From Rhodosporidiobolus odoratus (taxonomy: Eukaryota > Basidiomycota > Microbotryomycetes > Sporidiobolales > Sporidiobolaceae), in assembly GCA_034387635.1 (NCBI GenBank), contig JAOANU010000004.1, positions 186,001 to 250,000 of the forward strand: 64,000 bases of DNA. Direction: 5' to 3'. This document shows positions 46,027 to 55,964 of the stretch, piece by piece. The notes beneath the pieces are model-generated. The model did not search any database, was not told where the DNA came from, and worked only from the letters and a program-made list of their open reading frames with translations. Position numbers and translations under genes: made by a program. Within the stretch, counting starts at the first letter, position 1; every line of letters starts with the position of its first letter.

Positions 46027-47012
46027 ATGGTACTATGAATCCATTTCCTCCCTGCTCGCCTCGGGTTCAAATGCTCCTGCCTCGCTCGCAGTCTTCCTCC
46101 GATTCGCTTTTCCTCACCTTGACACGTACCGCCGCTGTGGCTGGCCTGGGTTGGGGCTTCGGTCTGACGAGCTCTCTTGTACGTCTCAACACCTCCCTCG
46201 TCGAGCAGTATTCACCATATCTCCTCACAGCCCGTATGGACAACTCCGTCGCTCTATCATCCCGCCAGTGGCTTGAACGCGGAACAGCGCCTCGTGAGGC
46301 CTTTTCCCACCGATCACCCTTCAGAGAAACCAACCCTCACAGCACCATTCGCAGCGCTTCTGGTCCCGCATCTACGACGTCGGCCGTCAAACTCAACTCG
46401 TCCTCATCCCCTCCGTGACGACCCTGCTCGCCTACTCCGCTTACGCCGCAAACAAACCTATCTCGTACCTTCCTTCCAACTTCATCGGCAGACACCGCAA
46501 AGTGCGCCTCTGCTGCTTGGCTCTTTGCCTTTCACTTATTTGACAAAACCTTGCTGCCCCGCAGAGCATCCTCGCCCTCGCAGCCACTCTCACTCTCTCC
46601 GTCATCCCCTTCACAGTCCTGGCAATGGAAAAGCTCAACTGGAAGCTGAAAGCGGTCGAGTTCAAACTGGACAACGAAAAGCGTTCGTTTCCTTGTTTTT
46701 TCCTTCTTCCATTCCTTTCTTTTCTCCCTCTTCACCACCACTGTGTCTGGTCTTTGATAATAGCCCGGTGCCTCTCGAGTGCAGATTCGTACGACAGAGT
46801 TTGTTCGCTGACTACTGAACTCTCCTATCGCAACTGCAGCCACCTCAGCCACCTCATCCTCCCCTACGACCTCTTCCGCCAACGATACCTCCCTGACGCT
46901 CGCGCAAGCTGACTCCCTCATCCGGGGCAAATGGTCAACCTTACATACAGTCCGGGTTGCACTCTTCTCCTCGGCGTTCGCGCTTGCCCTGGGAGAGCTT
47001 GCTTTCGCTTGA
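46027..47012 (+). CDS. DUF1772-like membrane protein, paralogue D
   Basis: Exons 46027-46029 (ATG only), 46092-46178, 46231-46293, 46343-46501, 46565-46682 and 46840-47012 give 200 aa. Blocks: TRTAAVAGLGWGFGLTSSL, PVWTTPSLYHPASGLNAEQRL, HHSQRFWSRIYDVG, LVLIPSVTTLLAYSAYAAN, SILALAATLTLSVIPFTVLA, and a C-terminal segment VALFSSAFALALGELAFA. A second ATG at 46035 lies in the first intron and is in frame with exon 2, so a spliced or unspliced start are both possible; the paralogues favour the spliced one. A Ser/Thr-rich linker precedes the last helix. It is the outer gene of the plus-strand pair, 195 bp after paralogue C. Function unknown. Confidence 0.68.
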
Positions 47013-47969
47013 AGTCAAGGGGGGCAGGAACGATTCTGATCTGTTCAAGGCTGCACGGTAGCGTCCTGGCTGCAAAACCTACTGCCTGTGTCTATGTCTC
47101 TCCTCTTTCATCTATCGCGACACTTGACGCGGAACGATAGAGCGGCCAACGGCAACTGTAATTGCTGCACACTGGAGCACCATCCTCCCGTCGGAAAAAC
47201 CTGAAAAACGGGCAAAAAAGCAACGGAGAGGAATGGTGCACGCTCGCGAGATGAGTGGGAGGGGAAGAAGGTGGAGTGTACGTCGAAACGAAACGAGAAA
47301 GGAAAGGATAAGGGGAAGAGTTGGGTGTTTTTGAGGTTTTGTGGTGTTTGCTAAGTGTATTGGGAACGAAGCGAAAGAAGAAACCGATGAGCTTGTTTTC
47401 TTCCCTGTTGGGTAGGGGTTGAAGAACTAGAGATCGAGACGAGAGAGGGGAGTAGGATTCGTGGAGATCCGGGAAAAAAGTGATGAAATAGGAAGAAACT
47501 AGCGAGGAAATGGTAAATATAACGGGATTGGGGAGAACGAGGCACAGGGGAGACTAACCGGAAGGGAACAAAAGGTGGGAGGGACGCGAGGGGGAAAAAT
47601 GATAACGAGTCAGGGTATCGTTCGAGTCCTCCTGAGAAGGGCGGGCGAAAGATGGAACGAAATGGTGAAGTAGATTGGGATAACGAGGACGAAAGTGGAA
47701 GAGAGGAGGGGAGTGCAGCCAGCGAGCTAGTCGAGGCGGAGTCGAAGTCGAAAGAGGGTAAGGTTGGAAAAAAAAGGCTGGCGGTCGAGAGAATGTCGAG
47801 AGGGAATTGGCTGGCGCGAGACCCAACACCTACTAAAAGGCTGATCCGCTCCTACCGCCGTAAAAACAAACATACACGCGCCGCGTGCCGCTCGATTGAC
47901 TCGCTCCGCCTTCCCACCTCTCTCCACGACATCGGCTACTGCTCTGTGCTCGGGCCTAGCTGCGCCCGT
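47013..47969. other. Intergenic region before the cyclin gene
   Basis: 957 bp between converging genes. It is rich in G/A on the plus strand, as expected for the long CT-rich 3' region of a minus-strand gene. A TTCGAGTCC string at 47621 resembles a tRNA B box but has no matching tRNA arms around it. Confidence 0.4.
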
Positions 47970-49871
47970 CTAACAGATCGGGCGGTAGGCTTCCTGCCCG
48001 AAGGAACGGCTGCCAGTGGCGCCGATCATGGGCTGGAAGAGGGGGAAGTCGGAAGCACGGCGGCACGAGCGCGAGCGACCGACAAGAGGGGAGTCCTGCG
48101 ACGACCGGGGGAAGCCGAGGGCGGGGCGCTGCAGAGCCGGACGAGGGGCGGCGGCGGCAGCAGCCGAGGTAGCGCTGATGCGGCGAGCAGACTCGAGCGG
48201 GCCAAACGCATCGAGGTCGTCTTCCATGCTGTTGAGGTCCATGCTGTTGAGGGAGGAGACAGACGACGAGAGCGGAGTCGACGGGCACTCCGTGAATGAG
48301 GCGGGAGTACTCGGGACGACGGGCGACGAAGGGGCGACCGAAGGAGCGTTGCGAGCTGCCGCACGCACGAGACGCTCGAGGGTGTCCTGGACGGCAAAGT
48401 AGTCGCCAATTTGACCACGGCCGGAGCGAGATCGCTCGACCGCCCCAACGAGCCACTTCGCCCACGTCTCCTCGTTGACGGCAACGTCGAAGCGAAGAGC
48501 GAGGAGGACGTGAGCCTCGAGCGCGTTGACATCCGGGAGAGGGATGGCGGAAACCGAGGCCCACGAGGCGTTGCGGTACGAGTTGTCCTGGAGCTGCTTG
48601 TTGGCGAGCATGAGCGCGCCAAGGAACACCTTGAAGGGCGCTGCCTTGAACGAGGTCGTCTGGGCGTCCTGACCGGGCTCGGCGGGAGTCGGGGGAATAA
48701 CCTTGTCGAGGGGGACAGAGGAGACGAGGCCGATGGCGTAGATGAGGTCCTCGGGGGTGACGAGCGTGGCGGTGAGGATCTGCTTGACGAATTGGCGGAA
48801 AGCAAGCGACGGCTCGACCGGGAAGGGCGAAACGGCGTGGCGAGGGCGGAAAGCGTCGTACGGGCCGGCCTTGCTCGAGTCGTCGTACGAAGCGAGACCG
48901 AGATCGGCAAGACGTTGCCGACGAGCGATGGCATCCTCGACGGCTTCGACACCCATCGGGGTTCCGGGCATCGAGCTAGCCGGACTCGAGGACGACATCG
49001 AGGAGCGGTCCCGCGAGGCTTGACGGCTGCGACCGCTGCCAATCACGCCGAACTGCTCCGCTCCGCCACTGCGACGGGGACCATTGCGAGACGGCTGACC
49101 GATAACACCGGCATTGACGGGCGCAACGGCCTCCGTTTTGGCCTCCTCGGCGTGAAGGTACCCGCGACGAACGGCCTCCCAGATCATCTCCGTCGCGAGG
49201 TCGGCGAGAGGGACAGCCGAGCGCTCGATGGAAGGAGGGGGAGGAACAGGCGACACGTTGGGGATGAGATCGTAGGTGATCGGATCCTGCAGTTGGTGCA
49301 GCCCATCCTTCCTCGAGTGCTCTGCGCGGTGAGGCGGACGGCAGTGGGACGGGTGGTCGTAGTCGTCTAGAGAGGAAGGGTCAGCGCTCTGAGCCAAACG
49401 GCCGAGCAAGAACTGCAGATGCTCACTCTCAAGCGTCGCGCGGGCAGCCGACTCGGCATGGACGTAGGGCGCAGTCTCGACCGGACGCATGTACTCGTCC
49501 GTGCCGTAGGCGTGCATCGCCGGGGGCGGAAGGTTGAACCGCTGCTCGTAGTGGCCGGGAGCGTGCGCGAAGGCGAAGCGACTGCGCGTTGGCTCGACCG
49601 CCGGACCCGACGCGACGTACTGAGGTTGCGCGGCCGGGTAGTACGAAGCGGCTTGACCGTGGGCGAAAGCGGGAGCGCCGTACCCAGCGTGGGCGCCGTA
49701 AGCCGGAGGGGCGGGACCTGAGTGCTGAGTCTGCGAGGTCTGCAGGAGCGAGGCCTGGTGGTGGTATGCGTGGAGAGAGTCGTATTGAGCGCCGTAGTAA
49801 GCCTGCGGGGCCACCATCGTCCACTGATTGTTGGATCCGTCGTAGGACGGGTACGGGAAGTTGGCGTTCAT
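47970..49871 (-). CDS. Cyclin of the Pho85-cyclin (Pcl/Clg1-like) type
   Basis: Intronless, 633 aa. The N-terminal third is Tyr/Gln/Ala/Pro-rich low complexity. A cyclin box occupies roughly residues 365-500: FRQFVKQILTATLVTPED, IYAIGLVSSVP, FKVFLGALMLANKQLQDNS and a helix NALEAHVLLALRFDVAVNE. The pattern of a large LASK/LANK helix plus an L-x-F/Y-D string fits cyclins that partner Pho85-type kinases rather than B-type cyclins. Ser/Pro-rich flanks carry many possible phosphorylation sites. It is one of the few genes here without introns. Assignment to Clg1 or to a particular Pcl is not possible from sequence alone. Confidence 0.78.
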   Translation of the reverse strand: MNANFPYPSYDGSNNQWTMVAPQAYYGAQYDSLHAYHHQASLLQTSQTQHSGPAPPAYGAHAGYGAPAFAHGQAASYYPAAQPQYVASGPAVEPTRSRFAFAHAPGHYEQRFNLPPPAMHAYGTDEYMRPVETAPYVHAESAARATLESEHLQFLLGRLAQSADPSSLDDYDHPSHCRPPHRAEHSRKDGLHQLQDPITYDLIPNVSPVPPPPSIERSAVPLADLATEMIWEAVRRGYLHAEEAKTEAVAPVNAGVIGQPSRNGPRRSGGAEQFGVIGSGRSRQASRDRSSMSSSSPASSMPGTPMGVEAVEDAIARRQRLADLGLASYDDSSKAGPYDAFRPRHAVSPFPVEPSLAFRQFVKQILTATLVTPEDLIYAIGLVSSVPLDKVIPPTPAEPGQDAQTTSFKAAPFKVFLGALMLANKQLQDNSYRNASWASVSAIPLPDVNALEAHVLLALRFDVAVNEETWAKWLVGAVERSRSGRGQIGDYFAVQDTLERLVRAAARNAPSVAPSSPVVPSTPASFTECPSTPLSSSVSSLNSMDLNSMEDDLDAFGPLESARRISATSAAAAAAPRPALQRPALGFPRSSQDSPLVGRSRSCRRASDFPLFQPMIGATGSRSFGQEAYRPIC

Positions 49872-51100
49872 AGAGGGTAGAAAGGGAAAACGAGAAGTAA
49901 TTGCTTCTCGAAAACCCGGAGATGCGCTTGTACTGTCAAGCGCGAGCGGACTACGATGTCGGTAGTCGACTGAGGGGGAGGAAATTGTTGAACGGAAGTT
50001 TGTTCGGGGTTTTTTTTGGGGACGAGGACGTCGATCGAATTAACGGGACGAATGAAGCTGTAGAATCATGACCGAAAGGAAAGGTCAGTGAAGGCAGAGA
50101 AAGACGGAGCCAAGAAAAAGGAGCGTACGATGCGAAGGAGAAAACGAAAGCCAATTAAGACCTGCTGACTACGGACGCTGAGAACGGAGGAAGAAGCGGA
50201 GTTGTATAGGGCGGTTGGGCGACGGAGAAAGTCTGCATAGACGTGATTACAGCGGCGAGAAGAGGTGGTACAGGCGGAGGTAGGTGATCGAGTCAGTCAG
50301 TCTATGCGCTTCCGGGCGCGTGCGAGTCGAGCCGGGGCACAGGCGGGAAAGCGGAACGGACCTATGGACTCTTCTGATACCTCTTTGCTTCCCGTTACGC
50401 TGTATCTGAATCAGATGACTTCGTGCGAAGCTGCGCACGGAGAGGTGAGCTTAGTCAAGCGAGGAAGAGGGAAAGAGGGAGAGAGGGAGAGAAACACACC
50501 TCTGAAGCGACTGGCGATGAACTGGGGAGTGCTTGACCTAGCTGACCTAGCTGACCTGCTGCTCTGTAGCTCTACTGATTTGGTGCTACACCTACTTGAC
50601 TGGGAGGAGTGGCACACAAAGGCTGAGTTGGCTCGAGGGAAGGGGGATCGAGCGGATTCGCCTGTTGGAGACAGGGAAGAGCTGGGAAGGGCTGAACGAG
50701 GTGGCTAGTAGCACAGAGAAAGTGCTAGAAGGCCTGGAGGGTAGCGGGCAGAAGGAAACCGTTAAGTGACCTTTTAAACCTGACGAACAACAAGTTCCAA
50801 CTCACCCATCGGAGGGAGAGGTCGATGCAAAACTCACCCTTACATTTGCTCAGACCTAATCAATCCTATTCAACAAACCTATATCAACCACGTTTCTCGG
50901 CGTCAGTGACGACAGCAACGTGTGCAGCTGACCGACACATTTTCTTCACATTCCTTTTCCAGTGACAACCGACCCTCTGTCTCGCGATCCTCCAGAGCTC
51001 TCTCGCGTAAAGGTCAGAAAAGGCTGCACTGTCGAACGCAACATGCAAGTCAGGACTAGAATAAAAAGCTTTTCACGTTCACGCTTAGCCCCGTTCGAGC
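49872..51100. other. Cyclin upstream region
   Basis: 1.23 kb between the cyclin start and the stop of the SNF2-family gene, both on the minus strand. It contains a short direct repeat (CTAGCTGAC twice near 50537) and a GA-rich run at 50465-50495. No gene was recognised. A long regulatory region or 5' leader is likely for the cyclin gene. Confidence 0.4.
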
Positions 51101-54100
51101 TCATAGTCCAAAGATAGCTGCCAAGTCGTCGAGCTTCGATTCTGCACGCGAGCAACCGTTCGCTCAGCTCGAAAACCGCGTACAAGAGAAGGAAAAACTG
51201 AAAGACGCACCGAGTTTTTCTTTCGCCTTGGTAGTGTTCTTGCTGCCAGAGAAGGCCTGCAGGACAGCAACGTCTAGTTAGGAGAAGCGAGATCAGACGG
51301 CCAAGGGAAAAATGCGGCGCACCTCTGCGATGAGAGCCTCCTTCTTCACCTGAATATCAAGTACTCGAGCTTCAACTGTATCTTCAGCCACGATCTGGAA
51401 CACGCGGACGCTGCAATCGCCGACGCGGCATCAGCGCCAGCTCGTTGAGAAAGACAGGGGACAAACGCCGGCGCGCAAAGGGAGCTGAGGAACGGCATAT
51501 GAGAGAGAGACAGAGAGGAAGAGAACGCACTCCTTCGTCTGACCAATGCGGTTGACACGATCGATAGCCTGCTGCTCGATAGCTGGTTGCCACCACCTTC
51601 ACATAAACCGATAAGGAGAATCAGCTGATTCGCGGTACCGCTAAAACGAGAGAATAGCGTACGGGTCCATCAAGAATACCTGACTTGCAACAGTCAAGTT
51701 GAGCCCTAGGGCACCAGCCTGTTTCAAGTGGGCGTATCGAGCCATGTCCTTCAGCCAAGTGAAAGGAAGGACAAGCCACGCACCTTGAGCGAAAGAAGCA
51801 TAACCATCGGGTTCTTCTTATCCGCCTTTTCTCCCGCCACGGCTGCCTTATTTGACGCAGTAAAGAGCTTGATCACTTCTTCACGCTTGGATTGACGCAT
51901 CGAGCCGTCGAACCTGCCGGCGGTAATCAAGAGTGTCAGTCACGGCTCAGTTAGGGGTCCAAGAAATAGGGCGGACGAACCGACATGTAGCAATGCCTTC
52001 TTCATGCAAGGCCGCTTCGATGCGGTCAAGGTGACCGGTCCACTACGGCGTCAAACTCAGGTCAGCTCCGCTCTCCTCGCACGGAGCGAGACCAGAACGA
52101 AACAAAGAGGGATATGCACCTGAGAAAAAACCAAACTCTTTACCCCCTTCGGCGTAGCCTTCAACAACCCAATCAACGCCTCAGTCTTGGCCGTCCTTTC
52201 CGCCAAAGAGACACTCCCATGTCGACTACTCGCGACGCTGCTTGAACGAGAGTAACTGCCTGTGTCAGAGGCGGCTGGCTCGACTATTTCGTCGGGTTTG
52301 AGGGCCCAACCGCATTGAGGACAGGGGAGGGAGGCGTCGACTACGGCGTCGATGCTGTACAGAGAACCCGAAAAGTACTCGTCAGTACACTATCTGCGTA
52401 GCGAAACTCCTCGACAAGTACAGAAGTACAGGGAAATAGACCTGACGCACCAACTCGCGCAAAACACATGCTGGCAGATGGTGATCCTGGGTTCAACCAT
52501 CAAATTTCCACAAGCCATGCAATCCTCGTCCTCCGCATCTCGGAGCATGCCACGGAGGTACGACAGCTGATCACTCCCGCTGCCGCGACCGGCGGCTTTG
52601 TCGTGCTCAACTTGGATGCGGGAGGCGAGTTTGCGTTCTCGGATGCTGCGGACGTGAGAAGGCATTAACGACCGAACGGAGACACAGTAAGGGGTGGTGC
52701 AGCGTACTCTTCGACAAAGTCAGCGGGGCAGAGAGTCGGGTCGCAAGCGAGTTGCCGGAGCCGCATGAGTAAGGCCACTAAGAAGCAGAGAAGAGGTCAG
52801 CCTCATCACTGCGATTCCCCGTCAGCACAGAGAGAAGTAGCCGGAGCTCACGCAACATCGTCGAATTGACCTTCTCCTCGTTGTCCGACCCATTCGCAGC
52901 CTCGACAATCTTTTTGACCTCATTCTCCACTTCCGTATAGAGTTCTCGAACAGCAGGTTTGAGCTGGACTTTGTGTCGGTAGAAAGCGACTTCGGGAAGT
53001 CGGATGAGCGGTTTGCCGCTGGCGTCGACCATGTCTTTGGTTCTGCAGGCGCGAGAAAATCATGAGTGGGGAAACCCAGATTGAAGGTAGGGTGGTCAAC
53101 GGACCGTCGAAGCGTGGTGGAAGTGATGACAGCCTGTGCACGAAATAGGCTCAGCCAATGACTTGAAGGTGGGTGAGCGAGAAGCACGCACACTAAGGAT
53201 TTCGGGATCTTCCTTTCCTGGCACCCCTACGACCTGCTTCCAGACTTGCCGATCATCGAGCGGCTGGCACATCTTGAGAAAGTGTACCATTGCGCCAACT
53301 GCGCTCTCAAGACCAGCTCGATCAGTGTCTCACCTAGGGGAAAAGAAAAGGGCGGAGAAGCAAGAACGTACGATCCTGGGCCGCATTGACAATCGGCGTT
53401 CCCGTCAAGATCCACCGACGTTCCGCAATGAGTTCGGCACAAGCTCGACTCATTTTCGCCTTGGGGTTCTTGATCAAATGCCCTTCATCAAGAACGATCC
53501 GCCGCCAGCTAATTTGGCGTAGGAGGTCTTTCTTCGGTTTGACCCTCTTTTCGCCGTGTTGTGGGAGGGGTACCTCGTTGTCTTCGTCGGCTTGTTTAGA
53601 CGACGCTTTCTTCTTTTTCGAAGATGAGGAGGAATCGGTGGTTTCGGATCCTTGCGCAGCATCGAGAGTATCGGTAAGAGCTTGGCTAGGAAACGAACAT
53701 GAGAGTCAGCTTGTGAAACTGAACACGCAACAGAGGACGACCTACTAGGTAGTGATGACGACATCAAACTTCTTCAGGTCCTTCTTACTTATGTCCTTGC
53801 CTTCGCCATGGTAGAGATGCCAACTCATTCGCTTCTTCCCGACATGCTGGTGAAACTGATCAGTCCAATTTGATGCGACGGATAGAGGACAGACTAGAGA
53901 CAGCGCCAATGATCAGCGAGTACTTTCAAGTAGAACGCGCAAGAAGCGCACCAATCAGGGTCATGTCGTCAAACTCTTCGCTCGGGTCTTCTGGCTCGTC
54001 TAGGACGTCTTCGCCAGTGTCGTCAGTGCAGATGAGCGCGATCGTCTGCATCGTCTTGCCGAGACCTACAGCAGGGAGACGGGTTCAGTAGGCTCAGCGG

Positions 54101-55763
54101 ACGAATGTAACGGGTGAACGAGCGGCGCACCCATCTCGTCTGCCAAAATACCGCCTCGTTCGAGGGCGGGCTTTTTACGCGACTGAACATCCGTGCCAAG
54201 ATGGTGGTAAAATTTCTTGCCCTGTGCGACAAGCACGTTCGCCAAGAGCAGACCGAATCAGCCAGGCCGACAAATCACGGCATGCACTCGAAAGGAGACA
54301 ACGCACCTCGTCGTCCTTGAGCACCCTCCACATCTGTACCGGTGCATCACCAACCTTCTTGGGGAGCTGGGGGTGCTCCATACGGATCATCCACGCAAGC
54401 CCTTGTTTCTACACACACGAGGGGTCAGGCCGACCCGTCAAATCCAGGTTGAGAAGGTAAAGCAGAAAGAGAAAGACGAGACGCACTTGGAACTCGAGCA
54501 AGTTCACCCGCATGCTGCCGTCACTCTTTCCGGGTGGACTAGGGTGGGTGGGGAGGAGGGCAGGGTCGTTCGCTCCTTTCTGGTAAAGTTGCCCGAAGAC
54601 GTCCGCTCTTTTGTATTCCTTCTTCTCCGATTGAAGAGCTTGATACATCAGTGGATCCTTGGGCTGTCGGGAGGCAGATGAGGCGATCGAACCGAGGAGG
54701 GAAGAGAAGCGGGAACACGCACATTTGGCAAGCCAGCCAGTCCAGCGGTGCCAGCTTTCTTCATCTTCTCCTGAAACTTTTGCTCGTCCTCATCCGCTTT
54801 CGCTTCAGCCGCTTTTCGATCCTTGGCCTCCTTTTCCTCTTTGACCTTTGCCTCTCTCCTTGCATTGAAGAGCCAGTCAAGTCGAGGGTCGGACTTGTAT
54901 TTCCGTTTACCCCAGATCTCGACTGACATGGAGATGGACAGGAGGCCGACAGTGGCGGCGGGTACTGCAAGTACAGGCATTAGTCACTGGGACGCAGGGC
55001 ATCCACCTTCGGAGAGAGAGACATTGTCGAGACTCCAATGGGGAGGAGAAGCGCACCTTCGCCGGCGGTACCCTCCAGCCTGATCTTGCGCTCTTTGACC
55101 ATGGGCGCCAAGTTGCCTGCGAGACCCTTGGACATATACCCAATGCGCTGTCCGCGCGGGTGTCGGACTTCGATCGCGTTCCTGTCGCTGATGTTTTGCG
55201 GATCCTGCGGTGGAAGGCAAAGGTGAGTAAGCGGGTCGGGAGGGGCTGCGAGGGGCCGCAGACTTACGCGCCGAAGTTCGAGCTTCATTCCTTGCTTGAC
55301 TGCCAGTAGAACGCAGGTGAGCTTTGGTCCAACTCGGAGACGGGGAAAGATCGGAAAGAAAACGCACGCGACCTGATTCCGCCGGCATACTTCAGCCCTA
55401 CGAGGTTTGCCTTTGGTACACTGGCGAGCATGATCTCCTCCTCTGGATCTCGTGTCTCCTCTGATTCCTGCTCGACGTCTTGCTCGTGCTTTAGTTTTCT
55501 GGAGGAAGGGGCGGTGTCATCGTCCGAGTCTTCTGCTTTGCGCTTGCCTTTGCGGTCGGGCGTAGGGGCGGGACTTGCGTCAGACTGTAGAGATGACCGG
55601 TCATTTCGCTTGTATGGCTTGTGGCAGACGAGGAGAGGCTCACCTTGACATGGTCCTCCACTTTGACGCCGTTCGAGGGAGATTGAGCTGGTAGTCTCGA
55701 GGTAGACGCGGTAGGTGGGTCATCTAGCTCCATCTGAACCTTGCTATCTGAGTTGTAAGCCAT
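51101..55763 (-). CDS. RAD5/HLTF-type SNF2 ATPase with HIRAN and RING domains
   Basis: DNA translocase and ubiquitin ligase of postreplication repair, expected to act in nuclear template switching and PCNA polyubiquitylation. About 25 short exons give roughly 1005 aa. Order: disordered N-terminus; HIRAN domain about 110-190 ([29 protein letters not shown]); SNF2 ATPase with Walker A GLGKT about 377, the box DEGH about 530 (the variant seen in Rad5-like proteins) and LTGTPIVNA; an embedded RING finger CMAC...CQHVFCASC...CPQC about 741-790; helicase C-terminal lobe with [23 protein letters not shown]. It ends [10 protein letters not shown]. The RING is restored only by splicing TG|C across the 5' splice site near 52446. 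HIRAN plus an embedded RING favours RAD5/HLTF over RAD16. Confidence 0.9.
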
Positions 55764-55964
55764 TCGGAGGTGAAGGAGCGAGACTAGAGATTCAAACAAG
55801 TTCACAACAATATATATAACAACTTGAACTCGATCAATCATCAACCGCTACTTTCAAGGGCTCAGCTGGCTCTGACTGAGTACTAATCAACTCTAACCAC
55901 CCCACCAACCCATTCCGATCTTCTCCTAGCTCGTTCTCCTCGTTCTCCTCCCCCTCAAGTCAGC
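55764..55964. promoter_or_regulatory. Bidirectional promoter, RAD5-like / YSH1
   Basis: 201 bp between two divergent start codons. The part next to the RAD5-like gene is A/T-rich (around 55798-55830, with an ATATATATAA string), the only TATA-like stretch noted here. Confidence 0.45.

Noticed and set aside
47590..47640. tRNA-like B box (TTCGAGTCC)
   Set aside because: No A box at the right distance and no cloverleaf arms could be formed around it.
50265..50708. Plus-strand frame of 147 codons upstream of the cyclin
   Set aside because: It contains a short direct repeat and GA-rich sequence, with no domain and no splice support.
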